Assembly (NCBI GenBank): GCA_910584595.1 | Contig: CAJUBQ010000026.1 | Coordinates: 1-53,383, forward strand | Direction of reading: 5' to 3' | Origin: an uncultured Eubacterium sp. | Lineage (GTDB): Bacteria > Bacillota > Clostridia > Lachnospirales > Lachnospiraceae | DNA length: 53,383 bases | In this document: one piece after another, positions 36,301-45,171 of the stretch | How positions within the stretch are numbered: the first letter of the stretch is position 1 | How the letters are laid out: each line of letters starts with the position of its first letter | Program-made: the position numbers and the translations under genes | The notes under the pieces: model-generated | The model's input: the letters and a program-made list of their open reading frames with translations, nothing else | Told to the model about the DNA's origin: nothing | Database searches by the model: none

Positions 36301-38352
36301 GCAGCAAATCCGGCGTATAACTGCTGCTACTTCATGCTCTGGTCCAATTATTCGACTTCCGGGAACTACTATTCCCCATTCGTTATCAAAGACAACGGGG
36401 ACGGAACATTATACGGACATGAAATGTTAGACGGATTTATCCGATTTTATAATGATGAACGCAGTATATTTGCATCCGATCAAATGAATGCCGCATACAG
36501 CAACACTATTCCTGTGCCGAATACTTCCGCCGCGGACGGAGGCATTCTGGACGGTTACTTTACCGCTCCCGCTGAAGGCAGCAGAATTGCAGGCACGACG
36601 GCTATCCGGGCAAGGCTATCCAAAGAATTATCTGCCGAAACAGCGGATTTGAAATTTGTACTGTCCGGCGTCAACGGTCAAAGCATCGAGCTGTCCCCAA
36701 CGCAGGAAGCTGACAAACGGACATATACGGCTTCGCTTTCCGCAGAGCAGGCAGCGTCGTTGGATCCGGCTGCAGACGGAAAACTGGCGCTATATGCCGA
36801 TGGCCGGAAACTACAGGAACTATGGATGATTATCAATATTGCAGAACCGAAAGAAGACCCTCTGGTTGTTGATACTTTTGAATCCTATCTTGGCTTTGAC
36901 AACTTACTGGCAGGCAAATGGGCGACCAATAAAAAGTCCGGCTCCACCCTGAACATTTCCATCTCTCAGGATGCGCACAGCGCAAATGGGTCATATGCGT
37001 TAAAGCTTAGCTTCTCCATGCCAAAGGGCGGATATGTCGGCACAGAGATCACAAAAGAAGCTGACTGGTCTTCCTGCAATGCGCTACAGTTCTGGGTAAA
37101 GCCGGACGGCCTGAATCAAAAGACTGTTTTACAAATTAAAATAGGAAGTAATGCCTATGAAGCATATTTAAATCAATATGACGCATATCGCAACGCACAG
37201 CAGCCGCTTCTTGTCACACTTCCATTCAGCTGCTTTAAGCTGAACGGTTCCGGTACAGCGCTTACAAGTGAAACGGCCAAATGCCTTACCGGTTTTGGTC
37301 TCTGGGTGAATGCTCTGGACGAAGCTTTTACTGAAGACGGCAGCATGATTTCGGGTGTGTTATATTATGACGATATCAAAGCAATCTCTGCGGAAGTCAC
37401 GGAGCCTGTATTTGAGCCTGTATCTGACGCAAAAGATGACAACCAGTCCGGACAGCCGCAAAAACCAGGCAGCAGCTCCGGTTCCTCCGGTGGCTCCGGC
37501 TCCTCCGGCGGCTGGTATCCATCCACACCGTCTTCCACAGGAACCCCTGGCGCTTCCGGAAGCAAACCGGATGCTTCCCCAGATCCGCTCCCGCAGCCAG
37601 CAGACCAGCCACTTAAAAATATCGTTATAAACGCTGCCTCCATAAATGAAGACGGTGCATTTACAGACGCAAACGGAGAATTGATCCGCAATGCGATTGT
37701 AAAGGCTCCTGATGGCCATAAGTACATCACAGATTCCAACGGCAAAAAAAGAACCTCTGGTTTTGTAGATACGACAGACGGAACGACCTACTACATAAAG
37801 CAAACCGGCATGGTTGCCGAAAAAGAAATTATCGTGTCTGGAGACCATAAATATTTTGCAAAAGATTCCGGAGCCATAGCCAAAAGCGAATTTTGCACTA
37901 CTGCAAAAGGAAGCCTGATCTACGCATACGCTAACGGGATACTTGCCTCAGACAAAGTCATTACCGTAGACGGCAAAAAGTATTTTGCAAAGAAAAACTG
38001 TGCGATCGCGAAAAAGGGATTTTATACGACGCCATCCGCCAACCTGGTCTATGCCAGAAAATCCGGCGAACTCATCACAAATCGGATCTTTTCCGCAAAA
38101 GGCAAAAAATATTTTGCGAAAAAATCCGGAGCTGTGGCAAAGGGACAGTTCATGCGTACCGCATCCGGCAGCAAAATCTATGCAAAAAAATCCGGAGCGC
38201 TTGCCACAAACGGGTTGTTTACCGTGAAAGGCGCAAAATATTACGCAAAAAAATCCGGAGCTATTGTAACGAAAAAATGGGTAAAAGTCGGAAACAAGCT
38301 GTATTATTGCAGCGCATCCGGCAAGATTACGAAAACTAAAAAAGCAAGATAA
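33356..38352 (+). pseudogene. Secreted multimodular GH26 beta-mannanase with a frameshift
   Basis: Start ATG 33356 has AAAGGAGG before it. A signal peptide ending near AYA|ETAEP leads to three related carbohydrate-binding modules. The frame breaks inside the second module: NK (frame one) is followed by MSLDFYYKPSD in the next frame, as expected if one A was lost near 34374 (AATAAATG for AATAAAATG). The third module, NKLTLDFYYKPSD, confirms the join. The GH26 catalytic domain follows (35200-36480), with acid/base Glu in PLHENTGGW (codon 35887) and nucleophile Glu in AITETGI (codon 36214). Then come an Ig-like part, a fourth binding module, a Gly/Ser/Pro linker (37440-37600) and lysine-rich wall-binding repeats to the end. 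The restored length is about 1,660 residues. It may be a true pseudogene, a phase-variable site or a sequencing error. Confidence 0.88.
37626..38349 (+). repeat. C-terminal cell-wall-binding-like repeats of the mannanase
   Basis: About six protein units of around 35-40 residues, each containing a KYFAKKSGA-like core. They resemble choline-binding-type wall repeats with aromatic and Gly positions, but are Lys-rich and lack the usual Trp pair. No LPxTG motif is present, so attachment would be non-covalent. Confidence 0.65.
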
Positions 38353-38394
38353 TCCGCTTTTCGAGAAAACTTTTTTCAGTAATTCTCTTCACAG

Positions 38395-38423
38395 AAAAGG
38401 CAGTCGATACCGGCTGCCTTTTT
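38395..38423 (+). terminator. Terminator after the GH26 gene
   Basis: AAAAGGCAG (38395-38403) pairs with CTGCCTTTT, followed by T residues (38414-38423), 43 bp past the stop. Confidence 0.8.
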
Positions 38424-38456
38424 CAAAATTCCGGTCAAAAAATATTTTACTACAAA

Positions 38457-38482
38457 AGAGCGCCATTACTGTTTGGCACTCT
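38457..38482 (-). terminator. Terminator after the gerC gene
   Basis: On the minus strand AGAGTGCC and GGCGCTCT form an 8-bp stem with one U-G pair and a 10-nt loop, followed by TTTTG. It lies 43 bp past the GerC stop. Confidence 0.65.
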
Positions 38483-38524
38483 TAAATAACGATCATTATT
38501 AATTCTCATAAAAACAGTTTACAC

Positions 38525-39586
38525 TCAGGAAAGCATCCGAACCTGTACATGCACCTCATACATAAGGTTTTTCCGGTATTCTTCCGCCCTTTTCCCATAA
38601 ACCCGATAAATATCCGGCGCATACATCGCCAGATAACGGCTGCTGTCCGTTAAATCTGCTTCGTTTTTCTCAAGACCCGTACGGCATATTTCTTCCATTC
38701 TGTTTTCCAGCATTCGTTCTATCCGTTCCTCAGACGCTTTCCCTGTGATACGCTTTGCTTCTGCAGTCAGCCATATCCGTTCGATTACCTTTTCCTGATC
38801 GGACAAAAATTCACGTTTGCAGCCTAAGCAATGCAATTTTACCTGTTCTTCCTTATCTAAAAATACATCCATCTGCTCAAGCTGTCCGGCCAGCAAATAG
38901 TATATCTGCGCTTCCTTTGCATCTGCCCTGCCTTTTGGCACAAATCCCTGCAAAATTTCGTAAGAACTGATTACCGGCAAATCCCGTTTTACTTCCAGTA
39001 CCGGAATCAGCAGTGTACGGCTGGCGTTTGCCTGTTCATTCAGCAATGCGCCCAAAGTAACAAATGCCCGTTCATTCACTTCCTGTTCATTTTCTGTCAT
39101 CTGTTCCAGATAACTGCCTAAAGGGACTTCCAGAGAGTTGTTCAATTCAGCCATTTCTTCCATACTGCTGTCCGAAAGGTAAACAAGCGTATTTCTGGCA
39201 TACGTATTTTCACTGCGTACGGTATCTAAAAATGTCCGAAATGCGCTGCTTTCCAAAAACCCTCTTTGGAAAATAACAGCCTTTGTATGTGTCATATCCA
39301 GCTGACAGCGATTGTTTTTTTCAAACGACTGGTGTGTCTCATAATACGTGCTGCCTGATGCATTCGCTGCTGTCATATTTCCTCCGTCTGCACGTTCATT
39401 CGACACTTCGGACAATTGCTGGGCTAAATAACAGATTTTATGCTGTCCATCCTCCTGTGCGATCAGCACTGCTAATGGAAATGTTTTATTTTCCAATTCT
39501 GCACCCCCGCAGCCGCTTACAAACAATGCAAACACAGACAGGCAAACAACTTCAACTATTTTCAAAATCCGTTTACTCTGCATCAT
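38525..39586 (-). CDS. Spore germination lipoprotein, Ger(x)C family
   Basis: The C subunit of a germinant receptor, a lipoprotein on the outer face of the spore inner membrane. It is 353 residues with a signal and lipobox (FVSGC). The weakly conserved GerC body ends in a helical C-terminal domain. It overlaps the end of the GerB-type gene by 14 bp and is the last gene of the A-B-C operon. The family identification rests on the operon and the overall pattern more than on sharp motifs. Confidence 0.85.
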   Translation of the reverse strand: MMQSKRILKIVEVVCLSVFALFVSGCGGAELENKTFPLAVLIAQEDGQHKICYLAQQLSEVSNERADGGNMTAANASGSTYYETHQSFEKNNRCQLDMTHTKAVIFQRGFLESSAFRTFLDTVRSENTYARNTLVYLSDSSMEEMAELNNSLEVPLGSYLEQMTENEQEVNERAFVTLGALLNEQANASRTLLIPVLEVKRDLPVISSYEILQGFVPKGRADAKEAQIYYLLAGQLEQMDVFLDKEEQVKLHCLGCKREFLSDQEKVIERIWLTAEAKRITGKASEERIERMLENRMEEICRTGLEKNEADLTDSSRYLAMYAPDIYRVYGKRAEEYRKNLMYEVHVQVRMLS

Positions 39587-40715
39587 AAAGCTCCTTTTCC
39601 TTTTTACACAAAAACAGCGAAATAACCGGAATCAAGACTACAAAAGGCACTCCGGCCAGATAAAAAATCTTAACAGCCGCCATCTGCACATCCGGAAGCA
39701 GATGAAACCCATAGGCAATCGCATAGATGAACACCGTAATAACAAGAAACCAAATCTGTTTTCCCCGTCTGTCTGCCTTGCTGTGCTGTGCACCGTTCCA
39801 TTTCGTAAGCGCCCGTCTTGCAATGACCATTCCATAATATAATGTCGTGCCAATCAGTGCATATAATGTAAAAAACCATCCGCCGACCATCACAGCATCC
39901 AATCTTTTTATAAAATCGCCGGGTATTTTTACCATGCCCATCAGTGTAATGATCGGGTACTGCTCTTTTTCCAGTGCGCCGCTTCCAAAAATACCTAGTA
40001 AAATCAAATAAATAACAACCAGCCCCAACCCGTTGCATACAACTGCACAGGCCGCGGCGCGCCCGGCTTTTCTTTTGTCCTGTACATGCGGTATTAAAAA
40101 CAGCAGAAACGTCAACGGCAAAAATGACGCAAAACACTGCCATGTTCCGCTCCAAAACCAGCTCCAGCTGATCGGCTCCGCATCGCCAAACAACGGAAAC
40201 CACTGGATCACCTGCACCTGTCTGACACATAACAGGAGCATGACCAGTAATGGCGCAACCAACGCCCAAAACAATAATTCATAGACTCTGGCTCTTGCCT
40301 CCATACCTGAGACCGCACCATAAAACGCCAGCAGCAAAATAACAAGCAGAGCCGCAGCAAATTCCCGTTCATCCAACAGACTGTCGCATACCAGCTCAGC
40401 AAGCAGCTTTGCCGCCCAGGCACAGGTAAAAACACTAAGTATCGCATAGCATAAATAAAGCAGCCTGGACAAAAAGTTTCCCCATCCCGTTTTTAAATAC
40501 TCCATATAATCTAAAGATGTGCGGCTGCTGCATGTATGGAGCAGCCATAAATAAATACATGCAAATGCCATTCCTGCCAGAATGCTCCATATTCCAATGC
40601 CATTTCCCGATTTTGCCAGCTGTGAAGGCAGCAGCAGGGAACCTGCTCCGAACAGATCAAATACGAGCAATCTCTTTATCTGCCGTGACGATATTTTATC
40701 ATTACTGGAAAACAC
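39573..40715 (-). CDS. Spore germination permease, GerAB family
   Basis: Second subunit of the receptor, 380 residues with about ten membrane helices, from the endospore amino-acid permease family within the APC superfamily. The N-terminus KISSRQIKRLLVFDLFGAGSLLLP is characteristic. It is thought to bind the germinant directly. It lies 2 bp after gerA and overlaps gerC. Confidence 0.9.
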   Translation of the reverse strand: MFSSNDKISSRQIKRLLVFDLFGAGSLLLPSQLAKSGNGIGIWSILAGMAFACIYLWLLHTCSSRTSLDYMEYLKTGWGNFLSRLLYLCYAILSVFTCAWAAKLLAELVCDSLLDEREFAAALLVILLLAFYGAVSGMEARARVYELLFWALVAPLLVMLLLCVRQVQVIQWFPLFGDAEPISWSWFWSGTWQCFASFLPLTFLLFLIPHVQDKRKAGRAAACAVVCNGLGLVVIYLILLGIFGSGALEKEQYPIITLMGMVKIPGDFIKRLDAVMVGGWFFTLYALIGTTLYYGMVIARRALTKWNGAQHSKADRRGKQIWFLVITVFIYAIAYGFHLLPDVQMAAVKIFYLAGVPFVVLIPVISLFLCKKEKELYDAE

Positions 40716-40717
40716 GC

Positions 40718-42316
40718 CTATCGTTCCTTCCCTTTGTTCTTTTTCCTGCCGAATATCAGTCTTAACCGCTCCATCCGCCTTGCATAAATCGGACGCCTGC
40801 GCATCAGAAACAGCGGATAACGCACCAGAGCGTCCCGCTCATCTTCATATCCGTTCAGTTCAGCTCCTACATACGGCATCAGATACGGAATACCAAAACT
40901 GCGCAGCTTCGCCAGATGAATCAAGATGCTTAATGCAGATGCCAAAAATCCAAACAATCCAAGCCAAGCTGATAATGCGATCATATAAAATTTTAATATC
41001 CGAAAAGAGGTCGCCAGCTCTTCATTGGGTATTGCAAACGAGCTAAGCGCTGTAAATGCAACGACAATGACGACAATCGGACTGACAAGATTTGCTTCTA
41101 CCGCCGCCTGACCGATAATCAAACCTCCCACAATGCCAATCGTATTCCCCATCGCTCCCGGCAGACGCACTCCCGCCTCCCGCAGCAGCTCAAAAGACAA
41201 TTCCATCAGCAGCACTTCCACAACTGCCGGAAACGGCACGCCCTGTCTGGCCGCTGCAAAAGACAGCAGCAGGGATGTCGGCAATATCTGCGTATGGAAA
41301 TTTGTTACTGCCAGATAAAACGCAGGAAGCGCAAGCGCCATTACCGCTGATGCATACCGAATAAACCGCTCCAATGACGCAATCTGAAACCGATTATAAT
41401 AGTCGTCGCTCGTCTTTAACATCGAATTAAAATCCGTCGGAAGAATCAAAGCAGCCGGTGAATTGTCACATAACAAAACAACCCTTCCCTCCATGACTGC
41501 AATCGCAGCTCTGTCCGGCCGCTGTGTCGACTGAAACTGTGGAAACGGAGAATACCATTCGTCCTCTGCCAGCTGCTCAATCGTCCCGCTGTCCAAAACG
41601 CCGTCAATCGTAAAAGAATCCAGACGACGCTCGATCTCTTCTAACAGGTCCGGATACACAAGCCCTTCCATATAAATCAGATCTATGTTCGTATGAGAAT
41701 AAACGCCTGCTTTTACCTCTTTTACACGTACTTTTGTTGAGCGGATACGCTTACGTATCAAAGCAGTATTGACTTTTACCGAATCGGCAAATCCCTCCTG
41801 GGAGCCACGGATTACTTTTTCAGACTCCGGCTTTGTCACCCCCATATTCGGATAGCCTTTATCCGGTATTTTCAAGGCGCTCGCAAATCCGTCGATAAAT
41901 AAAATCACATCTCCGGTCAGCATTCCAAACTGCACCGCATCTTCGATATTCTCAAAAGGCGTTACATCGCAAAGCCCCTGCCCATTATCCGCCAGCGATT
42001 CATAAATCTGCTCTGCCGGCAGGTGCGACAGATCATTTAACAGTCGCCCGACAAGCGAATTCTCAAAAGCAAGCGAACCTGCCGTAATCTCTATATAAGC
42101 TGCCAGACACCGCACGCGGTCTTTGCCTAATATCATCTCACGCATTTTAATATCTGCGCTGTTGCCTAACATTTGCTGCAGTATTTCTTTATTTTCGCTC
42201 ACCCGGACAGATACCGGATGCACCTCTTCCTTTGTTGTAAACTTATCCTGTTTATTTACCCGCGCCTTATGGGCTGCCGCCTGTTTCGTGCCGGATAGCT
42301 GTTTCCCATTTTTCAT
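40718..42316 (-). CDS. Spore germination protein, GerA family
   Basis: Large subunit of the receptor: 532 residues with a soluble N-terminal part (family features VVLLCDNSPAALILP and SDDYYNRFQIASLERFIRY) and a C-terminal membrane part with about five helices. The RKRIRSTKVRVKEVKAG and MLTGDVILFIDGF segments are also typical. A ribosome site AAGGA lies rather far (11 nt) from the ATG. Germinant receptors are built of A, B and C subunits and trigger exit from dormancy; the germinant itself is unknown. Expression would be expected from sigma-G during sporulation, though I could not confirm its promoter. Confidence 0.95.
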   Translation of the reverse strand: MKNGKQLSGTKQAAAHKARVNKQDKFTTKEEVHPVSVRVSENKEILQQMLGNSADIKMREMILGKDRVRCLAAYIEITAGSLAFENSLVGRLLNDLSHLPAEQIYESLADNGQGLCDVTPFENIEDAVQFGMLTGDVILFIDGFASALKIPDKGYPNMGVTKPESEKVIRGSQEGFADSVKVNTALIRKRIRSTKVRVKEVKAGVYSHTNIDLIYMEGLVYPDLLEEIERRLDSFTIDGVLDSGTIEQLAEDEWYSPFPQFQSTQRPDRAAIAVMEGRVVLLCDNSPAALILPTDFNSMLKTSDDYYNRFQIASLERFIRYASAVMALALPAFYLAVTNFHTQILPTSLLLSFAAARQGVPFPAVVEVLLMELSFELLREAGVRLPGAMGNTIGIVGGLIIGQAAVEANLVSPIVVIVVAFTALSSFAIPNEELATSFRILKFYMIALSAWLGLFGFLASALSILIHLAKLRSFGIPYLMPYVGAELNGYEDERDALVRYPLFLMRRRPIYARRMERLRLIFGRKKNKGKER

Positions 42317-42480
42317 ATCATGTAAATCCTTCTGCTTTTACAAGCTGCTAAATATTCTTACTAAAGCATCTCCCTGTTTAGCCATTCTTATACATCCTTA
42401 TAAAAATTTGTTTTTTCCTTATGAGATTTATATTTTTTTCTTTCATTTAGTATTTCTTTTATTTTGAAATTGCATGAACG

Positions 42481-42515
42481 AAAAAAAGAAACATTGCCTG
42501 CACAGCCAATGTTTC
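42481..42515 (-). terminator. Terminator after the phosphoesterase gene
   Basis: On the minus strand GAAACATTG and CAATGTTTC form a 9-bp stem (42488-42515) followed by seven T (42487-42481), 13 bp past the stop codon. It separates the following ger operon from the upstream genes. Confidence 0.85.
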
Positions 42516-42527
42516 TTTTCCACACTT

Positions 42528-43127
42528 TCACTTATCCGGTATCTCGATCACATACCTCTCAAACGCATTAATCACCCGCGTTTTTCCTCGCTCATCTTCC
42601 CGTACATGGCCTCGTCCATAATTCATATGCACATGTCCGTGAATAAAATAATCCGGTTCATACTTGTCCATCAATTCATTAAAAATATGAAATCCATGAT
42701 GCGGTAAATCTTCTCCGTCATGCAGTCCTTTTGCCGGGGCATGCGTTAACAGCACATCAAATCCCCTGCTTTTCCAGATGGGAAAACGCATTTTTTTTAC
42801 TCTTTTACACATTTCTTCTTCGGTAAACTGCCAATCATCGTCTTTGTAGCGCATCGAACCTCCCAGTCCCAAAATACGCAGACCATGATAATGATATACG
42901 GTATCATCAATGCAGATGCATCCTTCCGGCCCCCGGACGTTATATTTTGCATCATGATTTCCATGTACATACAATACCGGAACCGATGCCATCGTAGCCA
43001 GAAACGACAAATATTCTGCATTCAAATCACCGCAGGAAAGAATCAGATCGATTCCTTCCAGCTCTTCCCTGCGGTAAAAATCCCATAACGCTTTGCACTC
43101 TACATCCGCTAATAGTAACACTTTCAT
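42528..43127 (-). CDS. Calcineurin-like metallophosphoesterase
   Basis: A 199-residue soluble enzyme of the metallophosphoesterase superfamily. The metal-binding motifs are SCGDLNAEY, VHGNHDAKY, LLTHAPAKG and FIHGHVHMNYG. The normal first Asp motif is replaced: the N-terminus reads LLLADVECKALWD, where most members have D-x-H. This form is seen in relatives of unknown substrate. Its start abuts the stop of the ParB-like/BMP fusion gene (one shared base), so the two are probably made together. Confidence 0.9.
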   Translation of the reverse strand: MKVLLLADVECKALWDFYRREELEGIDLILSCGDLNAEYLSFLATMASVPVLYVHGNHDAKYNVRGPEGCICIDDTVYHYHGLRILGLGGSMRYKDDDWQFTEEEMCKRVKKMRFPIWKSRGFDVLLTHAPAKGLHDGEDLPHHGFHIFNELMDKYEPDYFIHGHVHMNYGRGHVREDERGKTRVINAFERYVIEIPDK

Positions 43128-45040
43128 CAGAATCCCCCCTGCAGCCTGACAAACTCTTTCACCTCTTCCTTAAGTTCGCTCAGCTCAGGAATCCCTCCTT
43201 CTATATTACTTGCCAGATAATTCATCTTAAAGATTTCTTCCGGCTCTAAACGCTTCCCGGCTTCATTCGTCACTGTCCCATCCTGTTTTGTCCAGGTAAA
43301 CTGGAACGGGCTGAATTCTCTGCGCCGGATGAGTTCTGTTAATAAATCAATCAGTATCTTTGTACCGTCCGGCAGCTTTTGTGAACATACGATCTCTAAT
43401 ACACCGGAAGAAATTCCCCACCAGTAATTCAAAGCACGATTTTTATTTTTTTCCACTTCTTCTTTCCATGTATTTTCCAAAATACTGCGAATAATCAGCT
43501 CATACACTTTTCCCCAATGGCAGATTGAAGTCGCAATGTTTTCAATCTGGCCATCTGGAAGCTGGCGGTACAATCCGTATTTTCTGGAAGGATACTTCGG
43601 ATTTATCATATCTTTATCAAAAATCAGCTGTACATCTTCCGGCCAGTCCTTTTGTTCGGACTCTTTTAAAGAACCCCAGCGCAGATGTACTTTCACACGA
43701 GGGTTCACCATCTGAGCGCCCAATGCAAACGCATTGATATTCGCTATCGTACTGTAAATCGGATAATCGGCCATATATCCCACTTCATTTGTCTCGGATA
43801 ATGCACCTGCGATCACTCCAAGCAAAAACTTACTTTCATACATACGGCAGTAATACGTACGGATTGCCTGTGATTTAGAGTTTGTAGAGCAGTTCAGTAT
43901 TTTAATGTCCGGATGCTTGACTGCCGCTTTCACACTTGCACTCGCAAGCTGAGCCGGAACTGTAAAAATAATCTGATTGCCGTCTTCAATCGCCGCTTCT
44001 ATAATATCTTCTGAATTGTTCGTGAATTCAGCATGTTCATAAATCGATGTTTTAATCCGCTTGCCAAATACCTGCTCTAAGTGAATCCGCCCCATTTCAT
44101 GCGCATAATTCCAAGCAGAATTTACAACAGACTTTTCAAAAATAAACGCAATTTTTAACTGCTTTGGCGTATCATTTAAAATACGATTCAATATGGACAG
44201 AGCAGGCGCCGGTTTCTCCTTCTGATGCGGCTCCAAAACGATTTTCATCGAATCATTCTGGCCCAGCGTCACAAATTCATCCCACATTTTGGTCAGATTG
44301 CTTTTAATTTCATCTTCAGTGCCAGACTGCAGCTGCCATGCCGGAAAAATTTCAATATAAGCTAAAAATGCATCTCCGGACGTAATATTGATCTTATCGC
44401 CGCCCTTTGCTTTATAAATCTTACGGAAGTTTAAGAACTCACTGCGCAGCGCTGTACGGCTTTCTTCGGTCCATGCTTCTCCCGGCTGATATCCGTAATT
44501 TTTATACAGCTTCGCATAAGATCCTTCTTTAGAAAACCAAATATCATAGATTTTTGCATCATCATAAAAATCCATAAATTCAAAGTATATTTTATTTTCC
44601 AGATCATCCGTCTTTTTGGGAATGATTCTTGTTACTTTTGCGCTGATTTTTACCGCGTTCAGATTTTTTAACACACTGACGCGCTTATTTCCTTCCATTA
44701 CATAAAAACGATGCATATATTCATATGCCACAATCGGATCCCGAATCCCCTCCGTCAGCTGCGAGTCATACAGATCTGACCATTTATAGGCAAATTCTGT
44801 CTCTACGTCTAACAGGGGCATAAAGTTATTTGCAAAAGAATTCTGTCTGCCTGCAGTCTTTGTGCCTGCGACAAGATACAGCGGAATTTCTATCACTCCG
44901 ATATATTTTTCTCCGGCAGTACGTTCATATGGGAGAAAATCATCTAACGCGCTCAGATATGGATACTCACCTTTATTCATTGCTGCACGATATGCTTTCT
45001 GTGCCAGTTTGTTGGCTGCCTGATATGCTTCGATTGACAT
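43127..45040 (-). CDS. Fusion of ParB-like domain and BMP/Med-type binding domain, no signal
   Basis: A 637-residue protein. I chose the ATG at 45040 (GAAAGGGG before it) over an upstream TTG. The first part (about 1-240) has a ParB/sulfiredoxin-like core with FYVMEGNKRVSVLKNL near 113-128. The second part (about 295-560) matches the BMP lipoprotein / PnrA / Med superfamily, which binds nucleosides, with segments IAFIFEKSVVNSAWNYAHE and KFLLGVIAGALSETNEVGYMAD. There is no signal peptide or lipobox, so it should be cytoplasmic. A soluble sensor of nucleosides is one idea. The phosphoesterase gene follows immediately. Confidence 0.75.
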   Translation of the reverse strand: MSIEAYQAANKLAQKAYRAAMNKGEYPYLSALDDFLPYERTAGEKYIGVIEIPLYLVAGTKTAGRQNSFANNFMPLLDVETEFAYKWSDLYDSQLTEGIRDPIVAYEYMHRFYVMEGNKRVSVLKNLNAVKISAKVTRIIPKKTDDLENKIYFEFMDFYDDAKIYDIWFSKEGSYAKLYKNYGYQPGEAWTEESRTALRSEFLNFRKIYKAKGGDKINITSGDAFLAYIEIFPAWQLQSGTEDEIKSNLTKMWDEFVTLGQNDSMKIVLEPHQKEKPAPALSILNRILNDTPKQLKIAFIFEKSVVNSAWNYAHEMGRIHLEQVFGKRIKTSIYEHAEFTNNSEDIIEAAIEDGNQIIFTVPAQLASASVKAAVKHPDIKILNCSTNSKSQAIRTYYCRMYESKFLLGVIAGALSETNEVGYMADYPIYSTIANINAFALGAQMVNPRVKVHLRWGSLKESEQKDWPEDVQLIFDKDMINPKYPSRKYGLYRQLPDGQIENIATSICHWGKVYELIIRSILENTWKEEVEKNKNRALNYWWGISSGVLEIVCSQKLPDGTKILIDLLTELIRRREFSPFQFTWTKQDGTVTNEAGKRLEPEEIFKMNYLASNIEGGIPELSELKEEVKEFVRLQGGF

Positions 45041-45171
45041 GGACACCGCCCCTTTCTCTATATCAAAATTCCAGGTTACATATAAGTTACATCCTGCGCT
45101 CCGAACAGTTTTCAACTGTCCGGACGCTATTTCAGGATCTTTGAAACAATTGGCATTTCATTCGGATGACG

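Noticed and set aside
34378..38352. A separate gene starting at the ATG at 34378
   Set aside because: It begins mid-module with no signal peptide or ribosome site, and the preceding frame supplies the missing half of the module. It is one gene with a frameshift.
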